Assembly (NCBI RefSeq): GCF_041146395.1
Contig: NC_090986.1
Coordinates: 46,350,001-46,414,000, forward strand
Length of the DNA: 64,000 nucleotides
From: Eulemur rufifrons
Lineage: Eukaryota; Chordata; Mammalia; Primates; Lemuridae
Direction of reading: 5' to 3'
The notes beneath the pieces are model-generated. The model saw only the letters and a list, made by a program, of their open reading frames with translations, did no database searches and had not been told where the DNA came from. Shown piece after piece: positions 36,381 to 48,604 of the stretch (its first letter is position 1; each line of letters opens with the position of its first letter). Both the position numbers and the translations under genes were made by a program.

Positions 36381-38139
36381 AAAGATATTTTAGAAGTATC
36401 ATATTTAAACAATTTTTCATACCACAAACCAAGAAAGAATGTCAGCAACCACTTTAATTTTCAGGCATGTATATTAGGTAGCATAGTATATGAGTACTTG
36501 GTTAGAATGTTGTCATGGTTACACAAAAAAATCAGAATTTTTACCAGAAGCATAGACCACATATTAATGTTATATTATTAAATAATACAGGAGTGGGGAT
36601 GATGTAGCAAGGTTTAATTTTTATTTGCTGGGTTCAAAAAATTAATTATATGTATCTTGATATTACTTATTTCATCATATTCCATTCTTTTTCATCTCTC
36701 AGAGCATAGGGGAGAAATAGCAGACAGCATATAAATTGAACATTCATGCAAGGAAGAAACCAAGAGTGCCTAGGGACATTTAGGAAGACTTTAGAGAGCA
36801 TTGACTTAGAACTAGAAGAGAAGTAGGCTTTTTCCAGGTAGACAGCGAAGTTGTAATTATTTTTACTGTTCTCTCCAACTGCTTGGTTTGTATTTTTTGT
36901 TTGAAGTGTTGATTCTTACATTTACAGTATATTTTCCCTGTGTACATTGTGAATTTCTGAAAATGCTTAGTGCAACCATTCTACATCAGTTATACCAGAT
37001 CCCCAAAGAGTCTGAGGTGCAAAATTTATGGAGGCTTTTCTCTTAGCCATGACACAGGAAAGTTTTTAGTTTATTCTTATCTTATGTCAAGCCCCAATTG
37101 GCAAAAACTTTCTATTTCTCTCTCTCTGTCTTCCTCCCCTCCATTGTTTTAATTCTCTAGTAAGCATTTATTATACATGCAAGAGTGTAAAGGAATAAAC
37201 AACGTTTTTATATTTGGTCTTTTAAATTTTGTGTCTAAAAAGAATAACTTCTACATTCTTTTGCAACTATAATTATATAGAAACATTCCCTAAAATATTC
37301 ATTTTAGGGATTGTCCTGAGGCACCTCAGTAGTTAAATCAGTACCCTACAACTTATTTTTGTACACTTACACAGCTCCCAGGATCATCTAATTTAATTCT
37401 TTTGGGGCCTTAATTGCTTTCCTTTTTTGATAGTTAAGTTTTGTCTTAAGATTTGTGAAATTTCTATTATATTTCACATAAAGAAAACTGTTATGTGTCT
37501 CATGTTTTTTTTAAAAACTCCTAACTCTTAATATGTAGAAAAAGTATGTGATAAATATTTGTTTTAATGTTCATTAAATAAAACCTTCCCATGAGATATA
37601 GGTGATTCAATTTCAGCAAATCATTTTCCGTGATTACTCATGGAAAAAGTAATATGAGATTTATAAGATGAGATAGGACTGTTAAATTTCAAATCATTTA
37701 TATAAGCTATATTTCATATGTTTTTTAATAAGCAGGTTTAGTCACTGAGCATATAAAATTCTGTAGAACCAACTGACAAAGAATGTAAAATTTAAAGTAG
37801 AAGAAACAATTCTTGCTTAAAAGGTTTGTAATTAAGATCTTTGTGTTTTCTAAGAAGGCCATTATCCCTAATCATCTGATTTAGAACATGCAGAAACGAT
37901 GCATGTCTTCATGGTTTTGAAAATTGTCTGGGAAGGAAAAACTAAACAAAAAAAATAATGTTCCTTCATTTTTAATTTTATGTTAAATATTTAACAATGA
38001 CTTGTATATTGATTGTGTGGAATGCAGTTCACCTTCTGAAATAAATGCCTTGGTTTAACCACCTAATGACTAAGGGTTTAGTTAAGGTTATAAATTAACT
38101 TATTTTTGTGTATTAGTTGGCCATTTCTATTGGCTTAGC
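36381..38139. other. No gene and no repeat recognised
   Basis: AT-rich 1.7-kb block. It contains a 10-bp stem palindrome at 37287-37310 (TCCCTAAAAT, 4-base loop, ATTTTAGGGA). A 60-codon plus-strand frame at 36970-37152 has no homology I recognise. Confidence 0.45.
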
Positions 38140-38760
38140 TTTCCCCCTTACAATGGTGAACTTGACCAGGACTATATTTTCCCAGAAAATAGCTGCTGTT
38201 GAAACACCCCATTGCACTCCATCTTCACCCTACTCTCCCTCCTGCCATTTTATGTTCTAGGAAACAGCCTACTGCAAATAACCATCCATCCCTTATAACT
38301 TAGATTCATGGGTGACCCACTTGTCTATTTACCACAATGCTATATACAAACCCTCCAAACTCCCATTCTTTGTCTCGTAACTGCTTAGCTGAACTATGTG
38401 TCCCATTGACAAATATGGACAAAATGCTTGATAACCTGACTTGATCAAAATTTAGTCAGTTTTCCCCATATCCCTGATCTTTAGCCCCTCTTTAACAAGC
38501 CCATCCTGAGAATCAGCTGACTTCAGGGAAAAACATTCCTTGACCAACTGTCTGATCACAGAACCTGGTCATCCCACTCCCCTACACCAGTTCTTCCTAG
38601 ACTTGTTTACTCTTCGCTACAAATAAAATTCATTTCTGCCTGACTTTTGAGAGCTTTGCAGATCTTATGTTCAGAGTCCTCTCACTACTGTAACAGTCCT
38701 CTCCCCCTTTTGCAATAGTATTTTGGAATAAAGTCTCTCCATACCTTTGTCTAGATTTTT
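38140..38760 (+). mobile_element. ERV LTR, probably ERV1 class, sense
   Basis: A C- and T-rich segment contrasts with its AT-rich flanks. ACAAATAAAATTCATTTCTG near 38620, TGAGAGCTTTGCAGATCTTA, and a second signal in TTGGAATAAAGTCTCTCC near 38724 resemble MER31/MER66-like LTR 3' parts. Boundaries are approximate and no target duplication was found. Confidence 0.5.
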
Positions 38761-40003
38761 TAAAAAAATCAATTACCCCTTTTTAAATTATGGTCAGTTC
38801 TGCCTTAGTTTGAGAAAAATTGTTATAGACAATAATTCATGCAAACCCATCTGTCAAAATCATAAATAGATTTAGGATCACTCTCGTATGTTGATGATTT
38901 GGTTTACACATTTTTAGGAGGAAGGGGAATGAGAATAATAATTTAGTCTTCATTTAAATACTGGCCTAGATTTCAAAACACTCAATTATACCCAATTTAC
39001 TTTTATAACTATATGGAAAAGCTAATCAAGTATCATAAAATTGAAGTAGAAAAAGAAGCAAGCTCAAGTATTTCACTTTGCTTATTAGAGTAGTATTCTG
39101 GTTTAAATATGTACCTTGGGAAAGCTAATATCTTTCACTTGTAGAGAGGAAAGTTTTAGCTGTAATCAGAGGTCTATCTGCGTATAGGATGTGACAAATT
39201 AGGGAACAAGACTAGGAACATTTAAGTATACCTTAACAATTTATTCAATATTATATCCTAAATGTTTAGTTCAAGGCATGACACATGCTATATGCTGACT
39301 TAGTTTTTATAGAATAAACTTATTTATATCTTCTTGACAAAAGAAGACTTCATATTTTATTTTATTTCACACAAAACCCATGGTGTCAGTTTCCTGAATA
39401 AGACTGACAAAAGAGAAAACATGTACATTTATTTATGGAAGAGAGGCAATAGATGTTGTGAAAATGATAAGTGATAACTATATGTCTTTATATCAACTCA
39501 TTTTGAAGTCTGTTAAGGAGAAGCAACTCCACTTCTTAGGCTTAGTCATCATGAAATGAAGTTTTAGATAACATTATTTATTTTCTGGTCATTTATACTT
39601 TTATTTTGAATTTATAAACTGTTAATACATAATTTAATGAATTTATAAACTGTTGTTATGATAGTGTTTTGTGAGTTAGTAAATATGTTAAATTCCTGCA
39701 GTCTGATCCAATATGAATAAAAATTTTTAAAATTAGAGTCCAAATCAAGAAGTTGAGAACCACAATCTTGACTCTGAAAATGTTCCCAAATAAAATATCA
39801 AATAGAAAGATCATTTTCAGATATAATAGCGGCCACTCTTGGTGTCCTCCCCATCTCAATATGCACCCTTCATTTATTTTTCTTTATTATGGAACATATT
39901 AAAGTTTTATCATATTATTTGTTTGGAAATGTATTCCTAATGTTTTGTACATACTTATCCTACAAAGATGCTTCTCTAACCCTTTTGTAATTTCCTCCCA
40001 CAC
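38761..40003. other. No gene recognised
   Basis: AT-rich spacer. The 15-base unit AATTTATAAACTGTT is repeated at about 39609 and 39640. Nothing else stands out. Confidence 0.5.
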
Positions 40004-40453
40004 TGTACTGGGTTGAATAGTGTTCTCCCCAATTTCATGATGTCTACTTGGAAACTCAAAATGTCACCATCTTTGGAAATAGTCTATACACATGTAATAA
40101 AGTTAAGATAAGGTCACACTGGATTAGGATGGGTCCTAAATCCAATATGAATGTCATTGTAGGAACAAGGAGATTTGGCCATAGAAATACATGCACAGGA
40201 TAGAAGGCCATGTGGACATAGAGTAGAGATTGTAGTGATGCATCTACAAGCCAAGAAACACCAACGATTGCCAGCAACCATGAAAGGTTAGAGGAGGCAA
40301 GGGAGTATTCTTCCCTCGAGTCTTAGGAGGGAGCATAGCCTTGTGGACACCTTGATTCTGGACTTCTAGACTCCAATTATGAGAGGATAATTTCCTGTTG
40401 TTTTAAAGCCACCCATTTGTGGTACTTGGTACAGCAGCCATTGGAAACTTAAT
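40004..40453 (+). mobile_element. MaLR LTR, MLT1 type, sense
   Basis: It opens TGTACTGGGTTGAATAGTGT and carries TTTGGAAATAGTCTATACAC, GGACACCTTGATTCTGGACT, and TTTAAAGCCACCCATTTGTG then GGTACTTGGTACAGCAGCCA. These are MLT1 blocks in sense order. The minus-strand 73-codon frame is a repeat reading. Confidence 0.85.
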
Positions 40454-42419
40454 TGCCCCCATCACCACCACTCCTTCCCCCCCCCAAAAAAAAAACAACT
40501 CTTGTGTGGGAGCAGTGTTAGGAAAGTGAGTTTGTCGAAATGAGTAAAAGGAGAGAGTGCTAGGAACTCTCAGAACACCATATACATCTTAGATATGGCA
40601 GTGAGGGATTTGAGGCTCTGGAGGATGACATTATTAACTCCTTCTAGTAAAAGGGAATAGGGATTCTTATATTTTAATAGGGTTTGTATTGATAAGGTAA
40701 TGATAGTCACCGCAACATATCCAAAAATGCATGATGACTTAAAAATGATTAAAGCAATATTTGTCATTCATGTGATTGTCCAGATGTAGATGTTCTCCTC
40801 CTAGTGGAGATTCAGAGACCTAGAGTCTGTCCCTCGATTCTTTAGCTCCATCCTCTTCAACACATGCCTTCAAAATCACCATAGAAGAGGAAAACATGCC
40901 AGAGTGGGAAATTTTCAGTGGGTTAGATCTGAAAGCAGTATACATTGTCTCAATCCATATTTCATGGCTGGAACCCATGTTTCATTGTCATAACTAGGTA
41001 CAGATCCAACAACAGATACAGAGAATTGTAGTCCATGTATATATACCCAGGAGGTAGAGAAATTTGATTTAGTGAGGGGTTAGCCAGTCTCTGCTGTAGG
41101 ATCACAATTTATTTGTAAAAACAATTACTGAGTAATTATGGTGGGCAAGGAACCTATGCTGTCATTCTATAATTAACAAGTTATCAGAAGATTGCATATA
41201 ATTCAAAACTCATAATAATTAAAGCAATGTTTGAAAGACTCATTATAGAAAATGCTAAACATAAGATTGATATTGCATGTGCTATTTTCCATTAGTATTT
41301 AAGTTTTAAATTTTAACTTAGCTTCACCAGTGTGTTATTGATATTTCATGTTATAGCACTTTTATTTATTATGGTTTTCTATTCTTTTCATAACATTTTT
41401 ATGAAAATTTTAAAATACAATTCACCTTAATACAGATACAAGAAAGAAATCAAACAATGTGTAAGTTTATACTCAATTCCAACACATAATCACACCAGTC
41501 ACATTAAACTTTGATAAAAATTAGAAAAATAGAGATAAAGGGAAGGAAACGTTCAGAGTCCTCTGACAGAGTTAACTGAAAGAACTTTAATGTCAGCTGT
41601 GACATTTGAAAGTATTGTTTAGAAGAATTACTCTAGATGCCATTACAAAAAAAAGTATCCATCTGCAATATATGGTGACATTGGCAAAGGACTGAATAGT
41701 TTTGAACTTCAAAAGCATTATTTTTAGCTAATTTTGTCTAAACCAGGGTCATAGATATTAATAGTATCTGTAGACTAAATCATCTTTTCCTTTATGGAAG
41801 TTAAAGCTGTTGACAACGTTCTCAATAATTTACACTCTTCAAATGTGGTGTAGAGGGCTTCACAGAGGTGTCTTTACACATTGGCTTATCTGGAACCAAC
41901 AGGGGCTGAGGAAGCAACCCCCATTATAATTTAGACATAAAATGTGGACACAGAACTGAACTTATCAAGGTCTTAATACAGATTGACACTGTTATTGTTT
42001 CAACCCTTGCACTTAAATGGAGAGTTTACAAAAGAGGCTACATTTGGAATGTTTATTTTCACAGTGTTTTGATCAATGAACTTATTTTTGACTGTCGTAG
42101 GACAAAGTACCTGGGCTAGAATGAGTATTTCTTTTTCTCTTGCTTTCTTTCTCTCTGGAAATTATTTTTCCAGCTTATTTATTTTTAAAAAAGTTGTATT
42201 TTATATGGAAGTGAAAAGCTGAAGAGTTTGTTGTTACATATTAGAACCATATTTATAATAAAAATAAAGTATCATTTATAGTAAAAAATAAAACCTATTT
42301 TACTAAAACTTAATTGAAGTATAGGTTAAATGTGTGACTGAAGCAGTGACCCTGAAATAAATGAAAATCATGCACAAAATGTGTAAAAGACCCAGTGTGT
42401 CTAAGAAATATATATTATG
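40454..42419. other. No gene recognised
   Basis: A (C)9(A)10 simple run lies at about 40478-40496. The remaining 1.9 kb is AT-rich with no recognised element or gene. Confidence 0.5.
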
Positions 42420-42424
42420 ATAGT

Positions 42425-42967
42425 TGCAATGGCCTGAATGTTTGTGTCCTTCCAAAATTTCTGTGTTGAAACTCTAACCCTCAAGGTGATGGTATTAAGA
42501 GTTGAGGTTTTGGGGGTGGTGGTGATTAGGTCATGAGGATAGAGCCTCAGGAATGGAATTAGTGTCCTTATAAAGGAGGCCCCAGAGAGCTTCTTTGCCC
42601 CTTTTGCCATGCAAGGACACAGAAATAATGTTCCAACTATGATGGGAAACTGGCCTTTATCAGATACTGAATCTGCTGGCACCTTATTCTTGGACATGAC
42701 AGCCTCCACTACTATGGGAAATAAATCTCTGGTTTTATTTTTTTTAATCTTTTTAGAGATGATTTCTTGCTCTGTCTCCCAGGCTGGAGTGCAATGTGTG
42801 ATCATAGCTCACTGCAGCCTCCAACTCCTGGGCTCAAGAGATCCTCCCACTTTAGCCTCTCAAGTAGTTGGGATTATAGGCTCAAGCCACCACACCTGGA
42901 AATTTCTGTTATTTCTAAGCTACCAGTTTATGGTATTTTGTTATAGCAGTTCTAATGGACTAAGACA
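42425..42967 (+). mobile_element. MaLR LTR (MST/MLT1 type), sense, interrupted by an Alu monomer
   Basis: It starts TGCAATGGCCTGAATGTTTG, has ATTAGGTCATGAGGATAGAG and CTTATAAAGGAGGCCCCAGA, and carries AATAAATCTCTGG at the polyadenylation signal. It resumes after the insertion with GGTATTTTGTTATAGCAGTT and ends GGACTAAGACA. Flanks ATAGT (42420-42424) and ATAGG (42968-42972) are a 5-bp duplication with one mismatch. The 134-codon minus-strand and 120-codon plus-strand frames are readings across LTR and monomer. Confidence 0.9.
42737..42899 (-). mobile_element. Free right Alu monomer (FRAM-like), antisense
   Basis: TTGCTCTGTCTCCCAGGCTG, then GATCATAGCTCACTGCAGCC, and CTCAAGTAGTTGGGATTATA form a lone Alu right arm, reversed, with its T-rich tail at the left. 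The LTR sequence AAATCTCTGGTTTT (42723-42736) recurs as AAATTTCTGTTATT (42900-42913), an 11 of 14 match consistent with an old target duplication. Confidence 0.88.
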
Positions 42968-42972
42968 ATAGG

Positions 42973-44935
42973 TAACAAAATGTTACTATAATCCTGTTTC
43001 CAGCTAATTATTAATTGTCAGTACCCGTCCTAACTGATGATCAAATTTGTTATCCCAAATAAGCAGACTTTAAAAGTGGAATTTCCTAGCTAAAAGTAGT
43101 TTCAGAGACAATGGGAATCATGCTAATCCAAAGTTGGAAGTTGTAATTCTTGTTATCTGTTATCAAATGAACAATATGTTATTTGTTGTACTTTGAAATA
43201 TAAACTACGATTTATGGGATTTGCGATGGAAAATTCAGGATTTTAGAGTGGGTTGTTAGGTTTTCCCCTACTAATAGGATCAATAATATCATATAATAAA
43301 GATAGAGCTTGATTGAAATTGGTTCATCTGAAAGAAAAGTCACACTTTTTGCCTCTGGCCAACCTTCCAGAATGGCTGAGAATATAATAACCTGAAGCCT
43401 TGTAGGGATGAAAAAGCTAAATTATTTAACAAATAACTTGTCAGTATAAGCAGAGTCGAGGAAGCCAGAACCAAAATTGGCAATAAGATTGAGATTTGAG
43501 AGAAGCCAGAGTCCCATAGGCCCTTTCCATGAGTCTCTTATTGTATATTGCCAGGCAGATTCAAGAGACAATTATTTTTATTGTGTAAGTGCAGATAGCA
43601 GGGACAAAAGTAGATTAACTATGTCTCCCCATCCCAAACCATAGTCTCAAATTGTTCAAGGCAGATGCCTCAGTGGAGATCATTAAATCGAGGGCTAGGG
43701 AAGTGAGCATATAACCAAGAACGGTTGCTAGGAAACAGATACTCCAAGTTTCAGCCTTAAAATCAGGAACCATGACCCAACACAATATATGGCTTTGTTT
43801 ATCAGTTTCCGAGGTTAAGATATGGTGATTGTTCTTCCACTTAGCAATTATAACACCTTTTCATACCTCCTCTCCTCGCACTCAAATGAAGACATATGCA
43901 CACAAACCAGCAGGTAGTAGAGATTCAGCAAGCAAAATATGCTTCCTTTCAGTTTCCCTTCTCAGATTTGGTCATGGATAACATTACACAAGGGGTTCCT
44001 TTTAGAGGCCAGAACCAAAAGGCCTGGGGGTAGAATGGAAATCATGGACAAAGAATATCCTTCCAGAAAAATATCTAGAACTCCTTCTACTATAAGGACA
44101 AAAAAGTTCATTCTGTTTTTTTTTAAAGCAGGATATGAGCTATCAAACAATGAAAAAAATTTTTTCTAATTAATTCCTTTCTCAAACAATTTTTTAAATA
44201 CTGTTTTACTGTTCTTTATCCTTCATTTATCAAAGGCCTCCAGACCACATGGAGACCCATCCCATGTTTAGTTGAAAAGACCACACCTTACCTGGAGAAG
44301 GAGACAGATGCTGTAACAAGATGAGACTTTGAGGAGCGGATGAGTGGTATTTATATTGTCAGGGACATTTTTTGAAATGTGTATGGGAGGAAGAATATCC
44401 GTGAATGTTGATTTTTATCATAATTTTCTAAAATGCAAAATCATGGCTCTCCTACAAATATTACAGAGCATATTTCAAATCACTTATTCAATATGTCACT
44501 GAATAAGGATAATAGTAAGATACTAAGATAGGTCCAAAAATGATTTCAGGTATTTATAGGAAGTTAAGTAAAGCAATGTCAGCATAAATTGCCGAGTTGA
44601 TATAAAACTGGTCCGTGATCTATAAGGTCATAAGCCATAACCTTTGCTTTTACTATAGGAGAGAGGTCATTTAGATCTCTATTGGACAAAAATTCACAAC
44701 ATAAAATTATGGTTTATTAAATTTGGGAGTTTTGATCAATAGTAAACAATGAATTGAACAAAGTTGGGATCTCTGAATGATGTTAAACATACCAGTTTTT
44801 CTTTTTTATGTTATTTCCAGGTTTTGTATAATTTTATTATCACTGGGTGAACCAAAATTTTTGGGTTGATTTTAGTCAAATTATATCATTCTTTCTTTAT
44901 TTTAATAATTATATCTTGATTTCCCTTATGAGACC
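42973..44935. other. No gene recognised
   Basis: Unassigned. The 43430-44110 part is less AT-rich, with GAAGCCAGAACCAAAATTGG and similar, and may be part of an old LTR element that I cannot name. Short open frames on both strands at 43939-44169 look like noise. Confidence 0.45.
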
Positions 44936-44941
44936 CCATCC

Positions 44942-45468
44942 TTAGCCATCGTGAGACAAAGTAGCAAACGTCTGCCTCTGGCCAGCCACACAGTCAGCCC
45001 TGCTCACTCATTCTGCCCATCAGCACAACTACACAAACCTCTGCCTTAATGACTGAGCGCAGCCCTCAGGAAGGATACCTTGAAGATGCTAAGCAGGATG
45101 GAATACATATTATATTTCCCATATCTTTTGCCTGAATCACTTCATTTTTAGAAAAGATAAGTTTAATGATCCTAGCCTCTGCCTTTTCCTGTATATAACA
45201 TAATGTCTGACAAGATTAGCAATTCCTCTGTATTTATAATTAGATGTACTCTTGCACCCACACTTTCGTGGAAATTTTTGCTTTAATGTAACTTGTGAAC
45301 ATGTGGAGAATCTCCACAACCTGTATATAAGCTGTGAACTGAAACACTAATTTGGAGCATGTGACAGAAACTTTCTGAAAGATTCTCCTCAGGCTGCAAT
45401 CCTCAGTAAGGCTCTGAGTAAAACTAACTTTAATTCTTTAAAAACTTGATTTCTCTCTTTAGTTGACA
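44942..45468 (+). mobile_element. ERV LTR, sense, with TATA-like and polyadenylation-like signals
   Basis: CCATCC occurs on both sides (44936-44941 and 45469-45474). Inside, a TATA-like CTGTATATAAGCTG at about 45322 precedes TTTCTGAAAGATTCTCCTC. Then come AATCCTCAGTAAGGCTCTGA and TTTAATTCTTTAA, the pattern of an ERV1 LTR R/U5 end. It ends GTTGACA. The 5' end reads TTAGCC where TG would be expected, so that boundary is less sure. Confidence 0.55.
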
Positions 45469-45986
45469 CCATCCATGTGGCTGCAGTGACTGGACTAACC
45501 ACAAGGACCAAGGTGGGCATAAATATAAGAAAAAAAGAGTATCACTTCTCTTGGGCCAACTGATGTATTCAGGAGTATGTAAACCAAATAGCTTCAATTG
45601 TCTATACATAAGAAGTGTGGTGGTGGTTCCTGTTGCTATTATTAGTTCTGGACTTGGAGATTTGAGAATTTCTACAAGCATATTTCTACAAAGACAGATG
45701 AGCTTAAGAATAGAGCAAAACTAGGAAAGTGTATCTGAGCATTAAAGGACTAAAACTTGTTTGTGGTAACACAATTGGAGCCATGTGGCAACCCATGCCT
45801 AAATCCAGAAATACCCAGGTATTTGCAGTTATGTTAGGTAAATATTAATAAAATATTTCCTTAGTTTTTTAACCAAGGTAGACTGGCTTTTTTAAAAAAA
45901 CTGATATTTAAAAATTCCTTAGAATAAATATAAGGAAGTTATACCTTCTTATCTTTGTGTTTTAAAAAATGTCTTTATTTTCTTCT
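45469..45986. other. No gene recognised between two LTRs
   Basis: A 500-base spacer with no retroviral coding trace. The two flanking LTRs are in opposite orientation and unrelated by eye. An 83-codon minus-strand frame (45430-45681) has no recognised homology. Confidence 0.5.
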
Positions 45987-46522
45987 GTTGGGTCCCCAAG
46001 TTTCACCAACATTTGTTATTTTTATTGAAGGAGAAACACAGAGTGCTTTGACAGATCTATGACCTGGCCACCAGTATGCTTTTTCTCCCTGCAGTCTTGA
46101 ACCCAAGCCAGGGTCTTGAACGCAAGCCAGGGTCTTGAACATTCCCAGGCACTGATGAAGTTGTTTAGGTTGTCACCTGAAGCACTAGATGATCAGTGTC
46201 TCTGTTGCTAAACACATAGATGCTGTCACCATTCTTGAGCCAAATTCCTTAAATTCTCACATAAATTCCATAACCCAACCTCCTCCTTACCAGGCATACC
46301 TAGATAGGACATCTTTTTTCTTACTTTCTGGAGCAAGGACCAATGCAGCCCTTTGTATGTGAGTCCCCCTAATAACGCGACTGAATACCTTGACATTTAG
46401 TGCTTCTTCCTTTGGAATCCCAACCTGCCTCATCTTAGGACAGTTTAGGGCAGTCCCTTGCAGGAATTCACTTGCCTCCTCTTTTGGGGCAACTCCAGCT
46501 ACGAGTTCTGTTGAACAGAACA
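45987..46522 (-). mobile_element. Solo ERV LTR, antisense
   Basis: The 536-bp segment starts TGTTGGGTCCCCAAGTTTCA and ends GTTGAACAGAACA, with the 5-bp duplication TCTTC on both sides. On the minus strand it has AATAAAAATAACAAATG close to its 3' end GGACCCAACA, as expected for a polyadenylation signal plus U5. A 78-codon minus-strand frame (46287-46523) starts close to the LTR's 5' end and is probably chance. The family is not identified. Confidence 0.65.
46095..46140. repeat. 19-bp tandem repeat, 2.4 copies
   Basis: TCTTGAACCCAAGCCAGGG at 46095-46113 is repeated at 46114-46132 with one change (C to G), followed by a partial third copy to 46140. It lies inside the solo LTR. Confidence 0.9.
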
Positions 46523-46527
46523 TCTTC

Positions 46528-47687
46528 TAACAATTGAGAATTGAGTAACATCCTCTGAGGAAAATAAAGTTCTCTCTGAATTTTAAAGACATTTATACTT
46601 GATCTGGAAATCCAGAGAGATATCTGATCCTAATTTAATTGATATTCCAGTGTAGATTACCTACATTAAAAAAATCTGTAAACCTTTTGGATTATTTTTT
46701 TCTCCTTGAAGTTTTGTTAAATAAAATAAAATTCCCAGTAATGAATTGTTATAATCATCCTGCTTGGCACTGTGTAAGCCATTTGAAATTAAAGACCACT
46801 GTTTTCAGTTCAAAGAAATTATGGATTACTAAAAAAAAAATTTCTTCATTTTTTTTTTATTTTTTGGTCTCACTTTCTGAGTCACATAATTTCAGTTTGA
46901 TTCTTTCTTGCGTAAATTTGTGTATGTGGTTATTTAATCATTGTCCTTCAAGAAATTTTGCAATTCAGAAGAAAAATTACACGTCTAATTGTAGACCATT
47001 GTAATACCACTATGAAATATTACAAACGTATGTGGGAAAAATTAGTTGATAAATTATACATGGAAAGAAAGTTCCTTTTTCTTTTTTCATTCTCTTGTCC
47101 AGCGTTTGTTCTCTTCTTAAAATAAGTCTTATTAAGGACTTCTTCCCATATCATGATTAGTGATTAATTTCCTAAACCCTCAGCCCTACAGTTCTGATTA
47201 ATGGAATATTTGTATTTTTTGTTGTTAATGCAGAGATATTTATTCAGTAGCTATTATAAGAGCATTGTCTGGATTTTCTTTGTATTCCAAAATGTGATCA
47301 CGATGTTATTCTTGTTACTTTTTTAAATTTCTCTTTTTTACTCTTAGCATAGTTTTCTTGACCCTATCTTTCCACAGCTGTTGAAGAAATTCTTCATTGG
47401 GCTGTCCTATGGTGGCTTTATCATCATATAGTCAAATTTCAACCTGAGAGCATCCTCTTGATCATCTGTTATAACACTTTTGGTAGCAAATTCCTTCACT
47501 TGGAGATTGTGCAGCTGCCATTTCTACCCTTCTGAATTCTGACTGTACTTTGTAATTATCATGTGCATGTGTTGATTCCATATATTTTCTAACCAAGAAG
47601 TGCTGCCACTGTACAAATCTAAAAGCCTATGGGAAGTTATATTAAATAAATTGTTTCTTTAATTAAGAAAGAAATTTATTAAAATTG
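46528..47687. other. No gene recognised
   Basis: AT-rich spacer. A 121-codon plus-strand frame at 46639-47004 is rich in F, L, S and K from T- and A-rich DNA, with no domain or homology I recognise. I treat it as chance. Confidence 0.5.
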
Positions 47688-47795
47688 TATATCTCATTTA
47701 AGCCTCAACAATGAGAAATCTAAAATTGAGGAAATTTAAGCAAATTTCTCAATTTCCTTCAGTTAATAAATGACTGAGCCAGATTACTCATGCAA
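47688..47795 (-). mobile_element. MIR SINE, antisense, partial
   Basis: ATCTCATTTAAGCCTCAACA, then AATTGAGGAAATTTAAGCAA, and AATAAATGACTGAGCCAGAT follow the reversed MIR core. Confidence 0.6.
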
Positions 47796-47839
47796 GTTTT
47801 TTTGGTATGCATACCTATTTTAAAATCAAAATTTGCCTG

Positions 47840-48365
47840 TGTCACTCACTTCTCTACTTAAGTTGTTCAATGACTCCCTATCACCTAAAAGATTGAGTCT
47901 AAATTTGTAAGAGTGATGCATAAGCCCTTCCATGAATTGGCCTCTTTTTAGAGATACTGCTTCATTTCTTGCTATTTTACACCACACACTTCTTACAAAA
48001 TGCCTCACACAATATATCATTTCACAGTTCTATTCTTTTATTCATACTGTTTCCTTTGACAGAAATGCCAGCTCCACATTTTTCTATAACCTTTATAGCT
48101 TTCTTTCTTCAAGTCTTGGCTCATAGCTGCACTTGGAGTTTTCTGAGAATGCATGAGTGATTTAAGTGTTCCTCTTCTGTGCTTTACAGTACTCTGAATA
48201 TTTGCCATGCTATGTATACTGTATGACATAGAAATCGATGGTATTTTATCTTTGCTCTCCTACCAGGAGATGAACTACTTGAGACAGTGCCTTTATTTTT
48301 ATTATTTCAGCATTAGCATCTCACCATGCCTGCCATGTAATTGGTATAAAGCAAATAACATATTA
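47840..48365 (+). mobile_element. L2 3' region, sense
   Basis: CAATGACTCCCTATCACCTA, GCATAAGCCCTTCCATGAAT, CTTCAAGTCTTGGCTCATAG, and the final GCATCTCACCATGCCTGCCA follow the L2 3' region continuously for over 500 bases. This is the best L2 match in the window. Short overlapping open frames (47826-48229, both strands) are repeat readings. Confidence 0.85.
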
Positions 48366-48604
48366 AACTAATTCTTTAATAAAACTTGAGAGAGGGGAAA
48401 GATGACTAGATCTAAGTAAACAAGAGATTGGATTATGTTTAATATAAGTATAGTTAATTTATATATTAATCAGATGTGGTAGGTTCTACTGTGGGGGTGT
48501 TCTATTTTCAAAATTTCAGAGAATACCAACAGGTTTAAAGTTTTATAATATTATTAAGGATAATAATAAAATACTTTTACTAAAAACTCTGTTTTAGGTT
48601 AAGC

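Larger units (their letters stand above)
45982..46527. repeat. 5-bp target duplication around a solo LTR
   Basis: TCTTC at 45982-45986 and 46523-46527 directly abut a TG...CA segment. Confidence 0.65.

Noticed and set aside
42401..42971. 134-codon minus-strand and 120-codon plus-strand open frames
   Set aside because: Both cross the junction between a MaLR LTR and an Alu monomer; such frames are common artefacts in repeats.
44942..46522. The two neighbouring LTRs as the ends of one provirus
   Set aside because: They are in opposite orientation, have different sequences and different target duplications, and the 500 bases between show no retroviral coding trace.
46639..47004. 121-codon plus-strand open frame rich in F, L, S and K
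   Set aside because: Composition follows from AT-rich DNA. I see no domain, splice context or homology that I recognise.
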